A stretch of DNA of 47,979 bases from Pseudomonadota bacterium (GTDB lineage Bacteria > Pseudomonadota > Alphaproteobacteria > Rhizobiales > Xanthobacteraceae), in the NCBI GenBank assembly GCA_023423415.1, contig JAFAFP010000213.1:1-47979 (forward strand). Direction: 5' to 3'. The translations under genes and the position numbers were made by a program. Below the pieces are notes generated by a model. The model saw nothing but the letters and a program-made list of their open reading frames with translations, searched no databases and was not told the origin of the DNA. This document shows, one piece after another, positions 16,648 through 25,990 of this stretch. Within the stretch, counting starts at the first letter, position 1. Each line of letters begins with the position of its first letter.

Positions 16648-17205
16648 TTACGGTTCGAGTTCGGTGTCCCAATAGAGATAATCCATCCAGCTATCGTGCA
16701 GATAGTTGGGTGGAAACAGCCGCCCATTGCGATGCAGATGCTGCACGCTTGGCTGGAATGGCATCTGCGAGGGGAACATATGCGCTTCCGCCATCGTCAG
16801 GCTGCCTTTGCGCAGATTGCAGGGCGAGCAGGCCGCGACGACATTGCCCCATGTTGTCTGGCCGCCGCGCGAGCGCGGGATCAGATGATCGAAGGTCAGG
16901 TCGTCGTCGGAGCCGCAATACTGGCAAGCAAATTTATCGCGCAGGAAAACATTGAAGCGCGTAAATGCGGGGTGGGCCGAAGGTTTGACGAAGGTTTTGA
17001 GGGACACAACGCTCGGGAGCTTCATTTCGAAGCTGGGCGACCGGACAGCGTGGTCGTAATTCGCGACAATATTCACACGTTCCAAAAACACCGCCTTGAT
17101 CGCGTCCTGCCAGGACCATAGCGACAGCGGGTAATAGCTCAACGGGCGGAAGTCGGCGTTTAACACCAGAGCCGGAAAACCGCCGTGCGAAACGTGGACG
17201 TTCAA
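16648..17205 (-). CDS. HNH endonuclease family protein
   Basis: A 185-residue soluble protein with an HNH nuclease core. A zinc knuckle is formed by CQYCG and CSPCN, bracketing the H-N-H type segment LTFDHLIPRSRGGQTTWGNVV (catalytic His in FDHL, Asn in WGNVV). This matches a chromosomal alphaproteobacterial HNH family of unknown target, not a homing element: no intron or restriction partner is nearby. The start is a TTG at 17205 supported by aaggag nine bases upstream; there is no in-frame ATG near it. The C-terminal LFPPNYLHDSWMDYLYWDTEL tail is characteristic of this group. Confidence 0.87.
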   Translation of the reverse strand: MNVHVSHGGFPALVLNADFRPLSYYPLSLWSWQDAIKAVFLERVNIVANYDHAVRSPSFEMKLPSVVSLKTFVKPSAHPAFTRFNVFLRDKFACQYCGSDDDLTFDHLIPRSRGGQTTWGNVVAACSPCNLRKGSLTMAEAHMFPSQMPFQPSVQHLHRNGRLFPPNYLHDSWMDYLYWDTELEP

Positions 17206-17366
17206 GCGATGGCGCTCCTTTCAGGCACCGCGATCACTCCCTCATGATAGGGGAGCGTGACGAGAATGTGAAGGCGGGGCGGGCGCTTACCGCATATGCG
17301 TAAAATCGCTGGATTATCGCGGATTTAGGCACCCCGCCCCCGTCCGAGGCCCATCCCGTAAGGGTT

Positions 17367-18038
17367 TTAGAGGCCGAATCGCCGGGTCAGAAATTCGCCG
17401 CCGTGCCGCAGGCCTTCCTGGTCGATGCCGTGCCCGACCCCCGACGAAATGTGCCATTCGACCGGCACGTCCAATGCGGATAGCGCGGACGATGAATGAA
17501 ACAGCGCCTGTACCGGGATCAGTTCGTCGGCATCGCCGTGGATCAGCAGGACGGGTGGACGGGACACGATTTCGTTTGCCACTGTTTCGGGCGGGCCATC
17601 GTTGGGCATGATGAACATGCCGGAATAGCCGACGATGGCCGCAGGTGGCGCCGCGCGGCGCAGCGCCGTGTGCAGTGACATCATCGTGCCTTGGCTGAAA
17701 CCAACCAGCGCCAACGCACTTGGCGGCAATTGCCGGCGCGCCAGTTCCTTGTCGAGGAAATCATTGAGAACAGGCGCGGCCTTGTTCACGCCGTTCCAGC
17801 GCTCATTGGGATCGCGAAAGGTGAGACCGAACCATTGGCGGCCGACCGGTGCCTGTCCGCATGGCTCCGGTGCATGCGGAGAGACGAAGGCGGTATCGGG
17901 CAGCAGTGGTTGCCACGCGCGGCCGATGTCGATCAGGTCGTTGCCGTCGGCTCCGTAGCCGTGCAGGAAAACGACAAGTCGTTTGACGTTGCCGGACTTC
18001 GGCTCAAGGCTTGGTCCTGACAGAGTTTGTTCGGCCAT
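17367..18038 (-). CDS. Carboxylesterase/phospholipase family (YpfH-like)
   Basis: A 223-residue alpha/beta hydrolase of the phospholipase/carboxylesterase family. The oxyanion loop is FLHGYGADGNDL, the nucleophile Ser115 lies in VGFSQGTMM, the acid is Asp in HGDADELIP, and the catalytic His is in GVGHGID. Members hydrolyse short acyl esters or lysophospholipids in the cytoplasm. It overlaps the upstream glycosylase gene by 35 bases out of frame and has a weak ribosome site, so translation is probably coupled. Nothing in the neighbourhood shows a shared substrate with DNA repair. Confidence 0.9.
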   Translation of the reverse strand: MAEQTLSGPSLEPKSGNVKRLVVFLHGYGADGNDLIDIGRAWQPLLPDTAFVSPHAPEPCGQAPVGRQWFGLTFRDPNERWNGVNKAAPVLNDFLDKELARRQLPPSALALVGFSQGTMMSLHTALRRAAPPAAIVGYSGMFIMPNDGPPETVANEIVSRPPVLLIHGDADELIPVQALFHSSSALSALDVPVEWHISSGVGHGIDQEGLRHGGEFLTRRFGL

Positions 18039-18783
18039 TGCGTTTTACTTTCTTTTTCGTAGTCGATGTTGTCTTGGATTTCGAAGGTTGGGCCGCTGCC
18101 GCGGCCAGGGTCTTTTTCCTGGCTGGTGATGGCTTGTCGGGCACCGGCGCACCCTCACGCCGTTTCACGACGTGATAGTGAGCCCATAGCAGATGTGCGG
18201 CCACTCCGCGAAATGGCCGCCATGTTTCGCCGATCGCGATCATCTCTTTCGTTGTCGGACGGGTTTTGAGAGCGAATGCGATGCGGGCCGATTCCTGCAG
18301 GGCGAGATCGCCAGCGGGCCATGCATCGGCGTGACCGAGGCAGAACAGAAGATAGATATCCGCCGTCCACGGACCGATGCCGTGCATGGCGATGAGTGCC
18401 TGGTGTGCGGTATCGGCATCGCTTTGCGCCACGTGCTCGAGGTCGAGGTTGCCTTTGGCGATTTCGGTGGCGATCGCCTTGATCGATTTGATCTTTGCCG
18501 CGGATAGCCCGAGGCGGCCGAGCCTGTCTGCTCGCGCGCGGCGCAAGGAATCGTGGTGAAAGGGATCGAAGGCATCCTTCAGCCGTGCCCAGATTGCGCC
18601 TGCGCTGGCGGTGGACAATTGCTGTCCGCAGATGATCCGGGCGAGCCCGGAAAAACCCGGCTCGCCGCGGCGAAGCGCAGGCTCGCCGGCCTTTTCCAGC
18701 ACGGGAGCGAGGCGCGGGTCGGTGGCGACGAGTTGCGCCAATGCGTCGGCAAGGTCGGATTGGGAACGGAGGAAATGGGTCAT
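18004..18783 (-). CDS. DNA-3-methyladenine glycosylase II (AlkA family)
   Basis: A 259-residue base-excision repair enzyme. The helix-hairpin-helix is ALIAMHGIGPWTADIY, followed by the catalytic Asp in DAWPAGDLALQ; the IICGQQLSTASA segment is typical of AlkA/MagIII-like glycosylases. It removes alkylated purines from DNA. The C-terminal 50 residues are a Lys/Ser/Thr-rich disordered tail (KKTLAAAAAQPSKSKTTSTT and following), unusual for AlkA and possibly for DNA contact. The 3' end overlaps the esterase gene by 35 bases. No Ada regulator is in the window. Confidence 0.92.
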   Translation of the reverse strand: MTHFLRSQSDLADALAQLVATDPRLAPVLEKAGEPALRRGEPGFSGLARIICGQQLSTASAGAIWARLKDAFDPFHHDSLRRARADRLGRLGLSAAKIKSIKAIATEIAKGNLDLEHVAQSDADTAHQALIAMHGIGPWTADIYLLFCLGHADAWPAGDLALQESARIAFALKTRPTTKEMIAIGETWRPFRGVAAHLLWAHYHVVKRREGAPVPDKPSPARKKTLAAAAAQPSKSKTTSTTKKKVKRNGRTNSVRTKP

Positions 18784-18885
18784 CTTTGCGGTTGTCAGAC
18801 CCCGTAAAGGCAGGGCATCCAGTAATCTATTGGCTTCGCGCGGATTTCAAAGTCCGCAGATGAATGGATCGTCGCAAGACTGAAG

Positions 18886-19764
18886 ATGAGTCCACCCGTT
18901 TTCCGATTTGCCCCATCGCCGAACGGATACCTGCATCTCGGCCATGCATACTCGGCTTTGCTGAATGCCGATCTGGCGCGCGCCGGGAACGGACGATTGC
19001 TGCTGCGGATCGAGGACATCGACCAGTCGCGATGCCGGCCGGAATACGAGCAGGCGGTCTACGACGATCTCGCCTGGCTTGGAATCGCATGGGAAACGCC
19101 GGTGCGACGGCAGTCGGAGCATTTCGATGCCTATCGCGACGCTGTGATGAAATTGCAGTCGCGGGGATTGCTATACGCGAGCTTCGAAAGCCGGGGCGAC
19201 ATTGCGCGCATGATCGGTGAACGCGGCGACGTGAAGAACTGGCCGCGCGATCCGGACGGCGCGGTGATTTATCCCGGGCGCCGTGATGCCATGACCGACG
19301 CCGAGCGACAGAAGCGGATGACGGGTGGCGAACCTTATGCGTTGCGGATCGATATGCACGCTGCGATTGCGAGCGTTGGTCCGCTGACATGGAGTGAGGC
19401 CGGGCAAGGTCCGGCCGCAGAAAGCGGCGAGGTCGATGCGCAGCCGCAGGCGTGGGGCGATGTGATCCTGGCGCGCAAGGACATGCCGACCAGCTATCAT
19501 CTGTCGGTCGTGATCGACGACGCCTTGCAAGGTGTGACGAACATCGTGCGCGGTCAGGATCTGTTCTGGTCCACCAGCGTGCACCGGCTCTTGCAAGCCC
19601 TGCTCGGACTACCCGCGCCAGCCTACCGGCACCACGCGTTGGTGCTCGATGCCGATGGCCGGAAGCTATCGAAATCCACGCAAGCCACAGCCCTGCGAAT
19701 GCTCCGGGCGGGCGGACAAACGCCAGCCGATATCCGAAAGATGGTGGGTTTGCCGCAAGGATGA
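18886..19764 (+). CDS. gluQ: Glutamyl-Q tRNA(Asp) synthetase
   Basis: A 292-residue truncated glutamyl-tRNA synthetase lacking the anticodon domain. The class I motifs are HLGH (17-20) and KLSKS (260-264), and RIEDIDQSRCRPEY (41-54) is the glutamate-binding region. GluQRS attaches glutamate to the queuosine of tRNA(Asp). The usual zinc site near residues 97-102 (typically two Cys in a YPCFCSR-like motif) reads YASFES, so the metal is probably lost. Start at 18886 is the first credible ATG. The gene overlaps the downstream histidine kinase by four bases (ATGA). Confidence 0.92.
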   Translation: MSPPVFRFAPSPNGYLHLGHAYSALLNADLARAGNGRLLLRIEDIDQSRCRPEYEQAVYDDLAWLGIAWETPVRRQSEHFDAYRDAVMKLQSRGLLYASFESRGDIARMIGERGDVKNWPRDPDGAVIYPGRRDAMTDAERQKRMTGGEPYALRIDMHAAIASVGPLTWSEAGQGPAAESGEVDAQPQAWGDVILARKDMPTSYHLSVVIDDALQGVTNIVRGQDLFWSTSVHRLLQALLGLPAPAYRHHALVLDADGRKLSKSTQATALRMLRAGGQTPADIRKMVGLPQG

Positions 19765-20597
19765 ATGGCCGCCGTCATGGGCGCGTGCCACAATCGCGTC
19801 GAATCATGGGGCGAACACGACCAGAACAGGCGAAGCCCACGCGAGCCCGTAAGGCGGCGCGCAAGGCCGTGCGCACGCCTGCGGCGCCGCGCGGCGAGCG
19901 TCCCCAGATCGAAAACGCATTGGCTGCTCTGGGGCACGATATCCGCACGCCACTGACCGGCATACTGGCGCTGTCCGAATTGCTTGTGGCGGCCGATCTG
20001 CCGCAGCGTGAACGCCGCTGGGCCGATGCCATCAGGAGTGCCGCAGAACATCTCTCGCAATCGACATCGCTCGTGCTCGATGCTGTGAAGGCCGGGGCAG
20101 CGGGACTCGTTCTCCGCAAGGATTCATTCTCACCACGTCAGCTCGCCGACGACGTTGCCGCGTCGCTTTTGGCCCGCGCTGAAACCAGCGGGCTCTCGGC
20201 AGTGATCTCGATTGCCGACGACGTGCCGATGGCCGCAAAGGGCGATCCTGTGCGTCTGCGCGCTGTGCTGGAAAATCTCATCGACAATGCGGTGAAATTC
20301 ACCGCGCGTGGCGAAGTCGCGCTCACCGTCACGGTAAAACCGACGCCGCGCAAACGCGTGCAACTCACGTTCGCCGTTGCCGACAGCGGCATTGGCATGA
20401 CGCCGGCCGAGATCAAGAAACTGTTTCGCCCGTTCGCACAGGCCAGTGAAGATGTCTCGCGTCGCTTCGGCGGCGCGGGCCTTGGGCTTGTGCTGGTGAA
20501 GCGGTTGGCGAAGGCTATGGACGGCGATCTTTCCGTCACCAGCAAGCCGGGTGAGGGCAGCACCTTCACGCTGACGGTTCAGGTGGCTGCTGCATGA
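19761..20597 (+). CDS. Soluble sensor histidine kinase
   Basis: A 278-residue kinase with no transmembrane or sensor domain. A basic disordered N-terminus of about 45 residues (many Arg, Lys, Pro) precedes HisKA with His59 in LGHDIRTPLTGI. HATPase motifs follow: N box ENLIDNAVKF, G1 VADSGIGM, F box RPFAQAS, G2 GGAGLGLVLVK. Start at 19761 overlaps the GluQRS stop (ATGA); an alternative ATG at 19806 would shorten the basic tail. It is an orphan: no response regulator is adjacent. Half of the dispersed repeat (20605-20650) separates it from the convergent mutase gene. Confidence 0.87.
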   Translation: MNGRRHGRVPQSRRIMGRTRPEQAKPTRARKAARKAVRTPAAPRGERPQIENALAALGHDIRTPLTGILALSELLVAADLPQRERRWADAIRSAAEHLSQSTSLVLDAVKAGAAGLVLRKDSFSPRQLADDVAASLLARAETSGLSAVISIADDVPMAAKGDPVRLRAVLENLIDNAVKFTARGEVALTVTVKPTPRKRVQLTFAVADSGIGMTPAEIKKLFRPFAQASEDVSRRFGGAGLGLVLVKRLAKAMDGDLSVTSKPGEGSTFTLTVQVAAA

Positions 20598-20604
20598 CAA
20601 AAAA

Positions 20605-20650
20605 AGCTGGAGCTGCGGCTTTGATTCAATCAAAGCCGGAAAGGCTCTAG
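20605..20650. repeat. Dispersed intergenic repeat, copy 2 (hairpin A only)
   Basis: Perfect arms cggctttgatt (20616-20626) and aatcaaagccg (20628-20638) form the hairpin A of copy 1, ending in gctctag (20644-20650). The CTA at 20647-20649 is, on the minus strand, the TAG stop of the ethylmalonyl-CoA mutase gene. Hairpin B is absent. The stem lies between convergent genes and may serve as a bidirectional terminator. Confidence 0.8.
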
Positions 20651-22647
20651 GCGGGCACCTTGCCCGCGGACCGCTCCACGATCCGCACGACATCGGCCAT
20701 GATCTGATTGATCTGGAAATCCTTCGGCGTGTAGACGGCGGCGACGCCGGCTTGTTTGAGCGTCTGCTCATCCTCCGGCGGCACAATGCCGCCGACGACG
20801 ATCGGGATGTCGTCGAGGCCTTCGGCCCGCATGCGATCGACCACGTCGCGGACCAGCGGCACGTGACTGCCTGACAGGATCGAGAGTCCGATCACATCGA
20901 CGCCTTCGTCCTTCGCAGTCTTGACGATCTCCGCGGGGGTGAAACGGATGCCGCCATAGATGACGTCCATGCCGACGTCGCGTGCGCGCACGGCAATCTG
21001 CTCGGCTCCGTTGGAGTGACCATCGAGGCCGGGCTTGCCGACCAGGAATTTCATACGGCGGCCGAGCTTGTGCGACACCCGCTCGACTTCGGCGCGGACC
21101 GGCTCGAGCTGTTCGCCGCCGACCTGACGCGCGGCTTTCGGCACGCCGGTCGGCGCGCGATATTCGCCGAAGACTTCGCGGAAGACCGCGCCCCATTCGC
21201 CGGTGGTGACGCCGGCCTTGGCGCAGGCGATCGAGGCCGGCATGACGTTGCGGCCTTCGGTTGCCGCAGCGCGCAATTCTTTCAGCGTTGTTTCAACAGC
21301 CTTCGCATCGCGCGCTTCGCGCCACGCATTCAGCCGTGCGATCTGCTCGGCCTCGACCTCATGCGGAACGGTGAGAATGGCATCGACGCCGCCGGTGAGC
21401 GGCGACGGCTCGCTTTCGACGAACTTGTTCACGCCGACGACGACGCTATCGCCCGCTTCAATCGCCTCCAGCCGCTCCGTATTGCTCTCGACGAGCTGTT
21501 GCTTCATGTAGCCCATCTCGACCGCAGCCACCGCGCCGCCGAGACGCTCGATGGTGGCAAGTTCTTCCTTCGCCGCACGCTTCAGCTCTTCGACCTTCTT
21601 CGTGATCTCGACCGAGCCGTCGAAGATGTCGGCATATTCAAGCAGGTCCGATTCATAGGCGAGAATCTGCTGTGCGCGCAGCGACCATTGCTGGTCGAAG
21701 GGCCGCGGCAAGCCCAGCGCCTCGTTCCAGGCCGGCAACTGTACTGCGCGGGCACGCGCTTTCTTTGAGAGCGTCACAGCCAGCATCTCAAGGAAGATGC
21801 GGTAGACGTTGTTCTCTGGCTGCGGCTCCGTGAGGCCGAGCGAATTGACCTGCACGCCATAGCGGAACAGTCGCTGTTTCGGATCGCTGATGCCGTAGCG
21901 CTGCGCGGTGATCTCGTCCCACAATTCGCAGAACGCGCGCATCTTGCACATCTCGGTGATGAAGCGCATGCCGGCATTGACGAAGAACGAGATGCGGCCG
22001 ACGACGTCTCCCATGCCGCCGTCCGGCACCTCGCCGGAAGAGCGCACTGTGTCAAGGATCGCGATTGCAGTTGCGAGCGCGTAAGCCAGTTCCTGAACGG
22101 GTGTCGCACCGGCTTCCTGCAGGTGATACGAGCACACATTCATCGGATTCCACTTCGGCATCTCCTGCGTCGTGAACAGGATCGTGTCCTTGATCAGACG
22201 CATGGAGGGGCCGGGCGGAAACACATAGGTGCCGCGCGACAGATATTCCTTGATGATGTCGTTCTGCGTGGTGCCGGTGAGTTTGGCGCGCGGCGCACCG
22301 GTCTCGTCGGCAACGGCGATATAAAGCGCCAGCAGCCAGGCCGCGGGCGCATTGATGGTCATCGAGGTGTTCATCTCGGCGAGCGGAATGCCGTCGAGCA
22401 GCGTCCGCATGTCGCCGAGATGAGAAACGGGTACGCCGACCTTTCCGACCTCACCCGCTGCCAGCGGGTGATCGGAATCGTAGCCGGTCTGGGTCGGAAG
22501 ATCGAAGGCGATCGACAATCCGGTTTGGCCCTTCGAGAGGTTCTGCCGATAGAGTGCGTTCGACTTTGCAGCGGTCGAATGCCCTGCATAGGTCCGGAAG
22601 ATCCAGGGTCTGTCCCGTTTCGGTGTAGCGTCCTTTTTGTCGGCCAT
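20647..22647 (-). CDS. ecm: Ethylmalonyl-CoA mutase (adenosylcobalamin dependent)
   Basis: A 666-residue single-chain B12 mutase. The N-terminal substrate barrel opens with RPWIFRTYAGHSTAAKSNAL and contains FDLPTQTGYDSDHPLAAGEV, MTINAP and the KWNPMNVCSYHLQEAGATPVQ region. The C-terminal cobalamin domain has D542-x-H544-x-x-G547 and the SILSGSH loop. Length and the N-terminal sequence fit the Ecm/MeaA clade better than methylmalonyl-CoA mutase. It interconverts (2R)-ethylmalonyl-CoA and methylsuccinyl-CoA in the ethylmalonyl-CoA pathway. Start 22647 has ggag nine bases upstream. The stop codon is inside a repeat. Crotonyl-CoA carboxylase/reductase and methylsuccinyl-CoA dehydrogenase genes are 4.7 and 9.2 kb away. 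Confidence 0.93.
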   Translation of the reverse strand: MADKKDATPKRDRPWIFRTYAGHSTAAKSNALYRQNLSKGQTGLSIAFDLPTQTGYDSDHPLAAGEVGKVGVPVSHLGDMRTLLDGIPLAEMNTSMTINAPAAWLLALYIAVADETGAPRAKLTGTTQNDIIKEYLSRGTYVFPPGPSMRLIKDTILFTTQEMPKWNPMNVCSYHLQEAGATPVQELAYALATAIAILDTVRSSGEVPDGGMGDVVGRISFFVNAGMRFITEMCKMRAFCELWDEITAQRYGISDPKQRLFRYGVQVNSLGLTEPQPENNVYRIFLEMLAVTLSKKARARAVQLPAWNEALGLPRPFDQQWSLRAQQILAYESDLLEYADIFDGSVEITKKVEELKRAAKEELATIERLGGAVAAVEMGYMKQQLVESNTERLEAIEAGDSVVVGVNKFVESEPSPLTGGVDAILTVPHEVEAEQIARLNAWREARDAKAVETTLKELRAAATEGRNVMPASIACAKAGVTTGEWGAVFREVFGEYRAPTGVPKAARQVGGEQLEPVRAEVERVSHKLGRRMKFLVGKPGLDGHSNGAEQIAVRARDVGMDVIYGGIRFTPAEIVKTAKDEGVDVIGLSILSGSHVPLVRDVVDRMRAEGLDDIPIVVGGIVPPEDEQTLKQAGVAAVYTPKDFQINQIMADVVRIVERSAGKVPA

Positions 22648-22673
22648 TCGATCTCCAACCCGGAAGGGCACGT

Positions 22674-22925
22674 CTAGCGTCTGAACAATCCGATGATCAC
22701 AAGCAGGATCACGGCGCCGATCACGGCATTGATGATGGCTGCGATAAAGCCCGAGCCGATCGCGATGCCGAGTCGCGGCAGCAGCCATCCGGCAATGATC
22801 GCGCCGACGATGCCGACGACGATGTTGCCGATCAGTCCGAAGCCGTAACCAGAGACAATGAGACCCGCGAGCCATCCGGCGATGGCGCCGACGATCAGCC
22901 AAACGATGATGCTCTCAATACCCAT
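22674..22925 (-). CDS. GlsB/YeaQ/YmgE family membrane protein
   Basis: An 83-residue, three-helix, Gly-rich protein. The pattern IIVWLIVGAIAGWLAGLI, GYGFGLIGNIVVGIVGAIIAGWLL and the final IGAVILLVIIGLFRR is that of the GlsB/YeaQ/YmgE transglycosylase-associated family, often induced by stress and found in the inner membrane. The start at 22925 has a gggggat ribosome site. It lies 26 bases upstream of the ethylmalonyl-CoA mutase gene on the same strand, so co-transcription is possible although functions appear unrelated. Confidence 0.92.
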   Translation of the reverse strand: MGIESIIVWLIVGAIAGWLAGLIVSGYGFGLIGNIVVGIVGAIIAGWLLPRLGIAIGSGFIAAIINAVIGAVILLVIIGLFRR

Positions 22926-23139
22926 CTTGTATCCCCCGAATGCGCGGGAGCCACTGCGAAGCCCCGCCCCCGCGGCTTTGATGTGGTGCAGCGGCGACAT
23001 CGTAACGTGAGAGGAACCGCAAGTCAGTTCGGTGGACGACGGGCAAAGCATGGGAGATCGCCGGCGGTATCGATATTGCGTTGCAGCATACCCGACCGCG
23101 CGCCGCGCGCAATGGCTTGTTTTTGGCAAGAATTGAAGT

Positions 23140-24465
23140 TTAGGGGACGACCGCAGTTGCGAAGGTCTCGCGATTGCGAATGACCGTGGCGTTTCCGCCA
23201 TCCACAAGCACTTCAGCCGGCGCAGGGTGGCTCAGAAAATTTGCGGGGCTGGCCGAGAGCGCATAGGCGCCGGATTGCATCACTGCGATCAAGTCCCCGG
23301 CCTTGAGATCGGGCATATCGACCTTGCGCGCGAGCGTGTCGAGCGGTGTGCAGAGCGGACCAACGATGCTGACGGAACTAACGTTCATGTCATCCATGCG
23401 GGCGGGTGCGATCAGCGGATAGTCGCGTTTGACGACCTGGCCGAGATTGCCGGACGCGGCGAGATGATGGTGCATCCCGCCATCAGTGACGATGAAGCGG
23501 GATCCGCGTGACATCTTGCTGGCGATCACGCGCGCGACATACAGGCCGCCGGGGCCGGTGAGGTAGCGTCCCGGTTCGACGATCACGCGCGCATCGCGCA
23601 GCAGAGGCTCACTGCGTTGCAATTGTGCGAGGGAGGCAATGCCGTCCCGCACAGCGTCGAGATCGAGTGTTCGATCGCCCGCGTAATAGGGAATGCCGAG
23701 TCCGCCACCGAGATCGATTGTACGCAGCGGCCGGCCGATTTCCCTTGCGATGCTTGCGGCAAGGCCCAATCCATGCCGCCACTGTGACAGCAAGGTATCG
23801 GCATCGAGAATCTGCGTGCCGGCAAAGAGATGCAAACCTGCGAGATCGATGTGCGATTGGTCGGCGAGCGCTTTCAGCACATCGCCGATCTGTTCTTCGT
23901 CGAAGCCGAACGGCGAAGGTTTGCCGCCCATGCGCATCGCACCACCTTGAGCAGATGCTACCGGGTTGACGCGGACCGCCACCGCCACCGTCTTGTTGTG
24001 GTGTGCCGCGATCGCGTTGACGCGTTCGATTTCCTCGAAACACTCAAGATGGATTTCACCGATGCCGTTTTGAATGACGTGGTCGAGTTCGCCGTCGCGT
24101 TTGCCGGGACCGGCAAACAGGATGTCTTGTGGCTTCGCGCCGGCTTGTCGCGCGCGCTGATATTCGCCGGCGGAGGCAATCTCGATGCCGGCTCCTTGCT
24201 GGACGAAGAGGCGGGCGACTGCCGGATTGGGGTTGGCCTTGATCGAGTAAAAGATATCGGCGAATCCGCAGAGCGCCTGTTTGAGCGCTGCAAAGCTGCT
24301 GCGCATGACGGCTGCATCATAGACGAAGAGCGGCGTGCCGAATTCATCGGCCAACGCCTTGATGGTCTTGTCGCCCACCACGAGGTCGTTGCCTCGCACA
24401 GAGAAGTACTCTGCAACGAGCTGCTCGGAGAGGGGTCGTATAGTGGGCTTGTCAGTGGCCAGCAT
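23140..24465 (-). CDS. PLP-dependent type III decarboxylase (DapDC/ODC-like)
   Basis: A 441-residue alanine-racemase-fold decarboxylase. The PLP lysine is Lys76 in YSIKANPNP; HLFAGTQILD, GGGLGIPY (phosphate loop) and EPGRYLTGPGG complete the PLP site. In place of the CES-G-D motif of diaminopimelate decarboxylases it has GPLCTPLD, a variant I associate with decarboxylases of exosortase/PEP-CTERM type gene sets. The substrate is therefore not assumed to be diaminopimelate. It is last in an operon with a GNAT, an acyl carrier protein and an AMP-forming ligase, overlapping the ligase by 14 bases. Its role may be to make the amine of an aminoacyl or peptidyl product; this is inference. Confidence 0.85.
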   Translation of the reverse strand: MLATDKPTIRPLSEQLVAEYFSVRGNDLVVGDKTIKALADEFGTPLFVYDAAVMRSSFAALKQALCGFADIFYSIKANPNPAVARLFVQQGAGIEIASAGEYQRARQAGAKPQDILFAGPGKRDGELDHVIQNGIGEIHLECFEEIERVNAIAAHHNKTVAVAVRVNPVASAQGGAMRMGGKPSPFGFDEEQIGDVLKALADQSHIDLAGLHLFAGTQILDADTLLSQWRHGLGLAASIAREIGRPLRTIDLGGGLGIPYYAGDRTLDLDAVRDGIASLAQLQRSEPLLRDARVIVEPGRYLTGPGGLYVARVIASKMSRGSRFIVTDGGMHHHLAASGNLGQVVKRDYPLIAPARMDDMNVSSVSIVGPLCTPLDTLARKVDMPDLKAGDLIAVMQSGAYALSASPANFLSHPAPAEVLVDGGNATVIRNRETFATAVVP

Positions 24466-25990
24466 GTCCCGCCCGCTCCGCCACCAGCGCCTTGTAATCG
24501 ACCTTGCCGTTGGGCGTGGTTGGCAATTCCTCGACGATCTCGATCTCGCGCGGGATCATGAACGATGCCAGCTTCTCGGACGCCTCTTTCAGGGTCAGAG
24601 GCACGTCGACAGGCTCGCCACGTGACACGCCGACGGCATGAACGCGTTGGCCTATCAATGCATCGGGCAGTCCGATCACGGCGATCTGGCGGAACTGGCC
24701 TGTCGCCATCAAAACTTCTTCCACCTCGGTCGGGCTGATGCGGTAGCCGGAGGATTTGATCATCGCATCATCACGGCCGACGAAATGAAAGAAGCCGTCT
24801 TCATCCTCGACCACGAGGTCACCGGAATAACAGACGATATCGGCGCCGCAATCAGGGGGGATGAGCGGGTTGGGCCGCAGCACACGCGCTGTATCCTCGG
24901 GGCGTTTCCAATAGCCGAGCGAAACGGTCGGGCCACGATGCACGAGGATGCCAGGCTCGCCTGGCTTGGCACGTGTGCCGTCGGCGGTCACCGCAAAGAT
25001 CTCGCATTCCGGGATCGCCTTGCCGATGGATGTCGGGCGGCGATCGATTTCTTCGGGTGGCAGATAAGTCGAGCGAAAGGCTTCCGTCAGCCCGTACATC
25101 CAGTAGATGCGCGTGTCCGGAAGGAGTTGCCGGATGCGCGCTGTCGTTGCAGACGGCACGGCACCGCCGGAATTGGTGATGTAGCGCAGCGTCGGCAGCG
25201 GCGTCTTCTCCAGCAACGGCGCCGCGCGCGTCAGAATCGACCAGATGGTCGGCACGCCGGCAAGGCCGGTACAACCGTGATCGCGGATCGCACGCACGAT
25301 CTCGTCGCCGAAGCGGAAGGTCAGCAGCACCATCGATGCGCGCTGCTCGACGGCGGTGAGAAGTTGGTTCAATCCGTAGTCGAAGCTGAATGGAAGAATC
25401 GAGAGAATGCGGTCCTCGCCGGTGATGCCAAGGTAGTTGCGGACGATGCGTGTGCCGGCGATCAGATTGCGGTGGCTGAGCATCACGCCCTTCGGGCGGC
25501 CGGTCGAACCAGATGTATAGAGAATGGCGGCAAGGTCTTCGCCAATCGCAGATGATGGCGGCAGATCATCGCCGCCCTCGTGCGGCTTGGTGTCGGTGCG
25601 GATCACCGTTGCGACACCGGCGTCCTTAAGCGCCTCGCCATGTGACTTTGCAAATGCGCCATCGGTGATGAGCACGGCAGCTTCACAATCCGTAACGATG
25701 TGCTGCGCTTGCGCCGGTCGCAGCAGCGGATTGATCGGAACGAACACACCGCCGGCGCGGCTCACGGCGAAGATCGCAGCGGATTCCTCGATCGATTTCG
25801 GCAGGAGGATCGCCACGCGATCGCCGCGGCCCAGTCCGGCATCACGCAGGGTCGCCGCATATTGACGGACGAGTGTGCGGAATTCCGAATAGCTGATGCT
25901 GCGTGCAGCCTGGATCAGCGCAATGCGCTCGCCGTCATCGCGATCATGTGCGTCCAGCAGATGATGAACGAGGACAGGCGACGGCGTCAC
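24452..25990 (-). CDS. AMP-forming acyl-CoA/amino-acid ligase
   Basis: A 512-residue adenylate-forming enzyme. Core motif A3 is YTSGSTGRPKG (158-168), with YGLTEAFRSTYL (A5), YSGDLVVEDEDGFFHFVGRDD (A7/A8) and a C-terminal NGKVDYKAL with the A10 Lys. It activates a carboxylic acid as the adenylate and could load it on the acyl carrier protein encoded just upstream, with which it overlaps by GTGA (25987-25990). The start codon is GTG. Its family resemblance is to the ligases of exosortase A-associated clusters, but no exosortase or PEP-CTERM gene is present here. Substrate, amino acid or fatty acid, cannot be decided. Confidence 0.88.
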   Translation of the reverse strand: MTPSPVLVHHLLDAHDRDDGERIALIQAARSISYSEFRTLVRQYAATLRDAGLGRGDRVAILLPKSIEESAAIFAVSRAGGVFVPINPLLRPAQAQHIVTDCEAAVLITDGAFAKSHGEALKDAGVATVIRTDTKPHEGGDDLPPSSAIGEDLAAILYTSGSTGRPKGVMLSHRNLIAGTRIVRNYLGITGEDRILSILPFSFDYGLNQLLTAVEQRASMVLLTFRFGDEIVRAIRDHGCTGLAGVPTIWSILTRAAPLLEKTPLPTLRYITNSGGAVPSATTARIRQLLPDTRIYWMYGLTEAFRSTYLPPEEIDRRPTSIGKAIPECEIFAVTADGTRAKPGEPGILVHRGPTVSLGYWKRPEDTARVLRPNPLIPPDCGADIVCYSGDLVVEDEDGFFHFVGRDDAMIKSSGYRISPTEVEEVLMATGQFRQIAVIGLPDALIGQRVHAVGVSRGEPVDVPLTLKEASEKLASFMIPREIEIVEELPTTPNGKVDYKALVAERAGHAGH

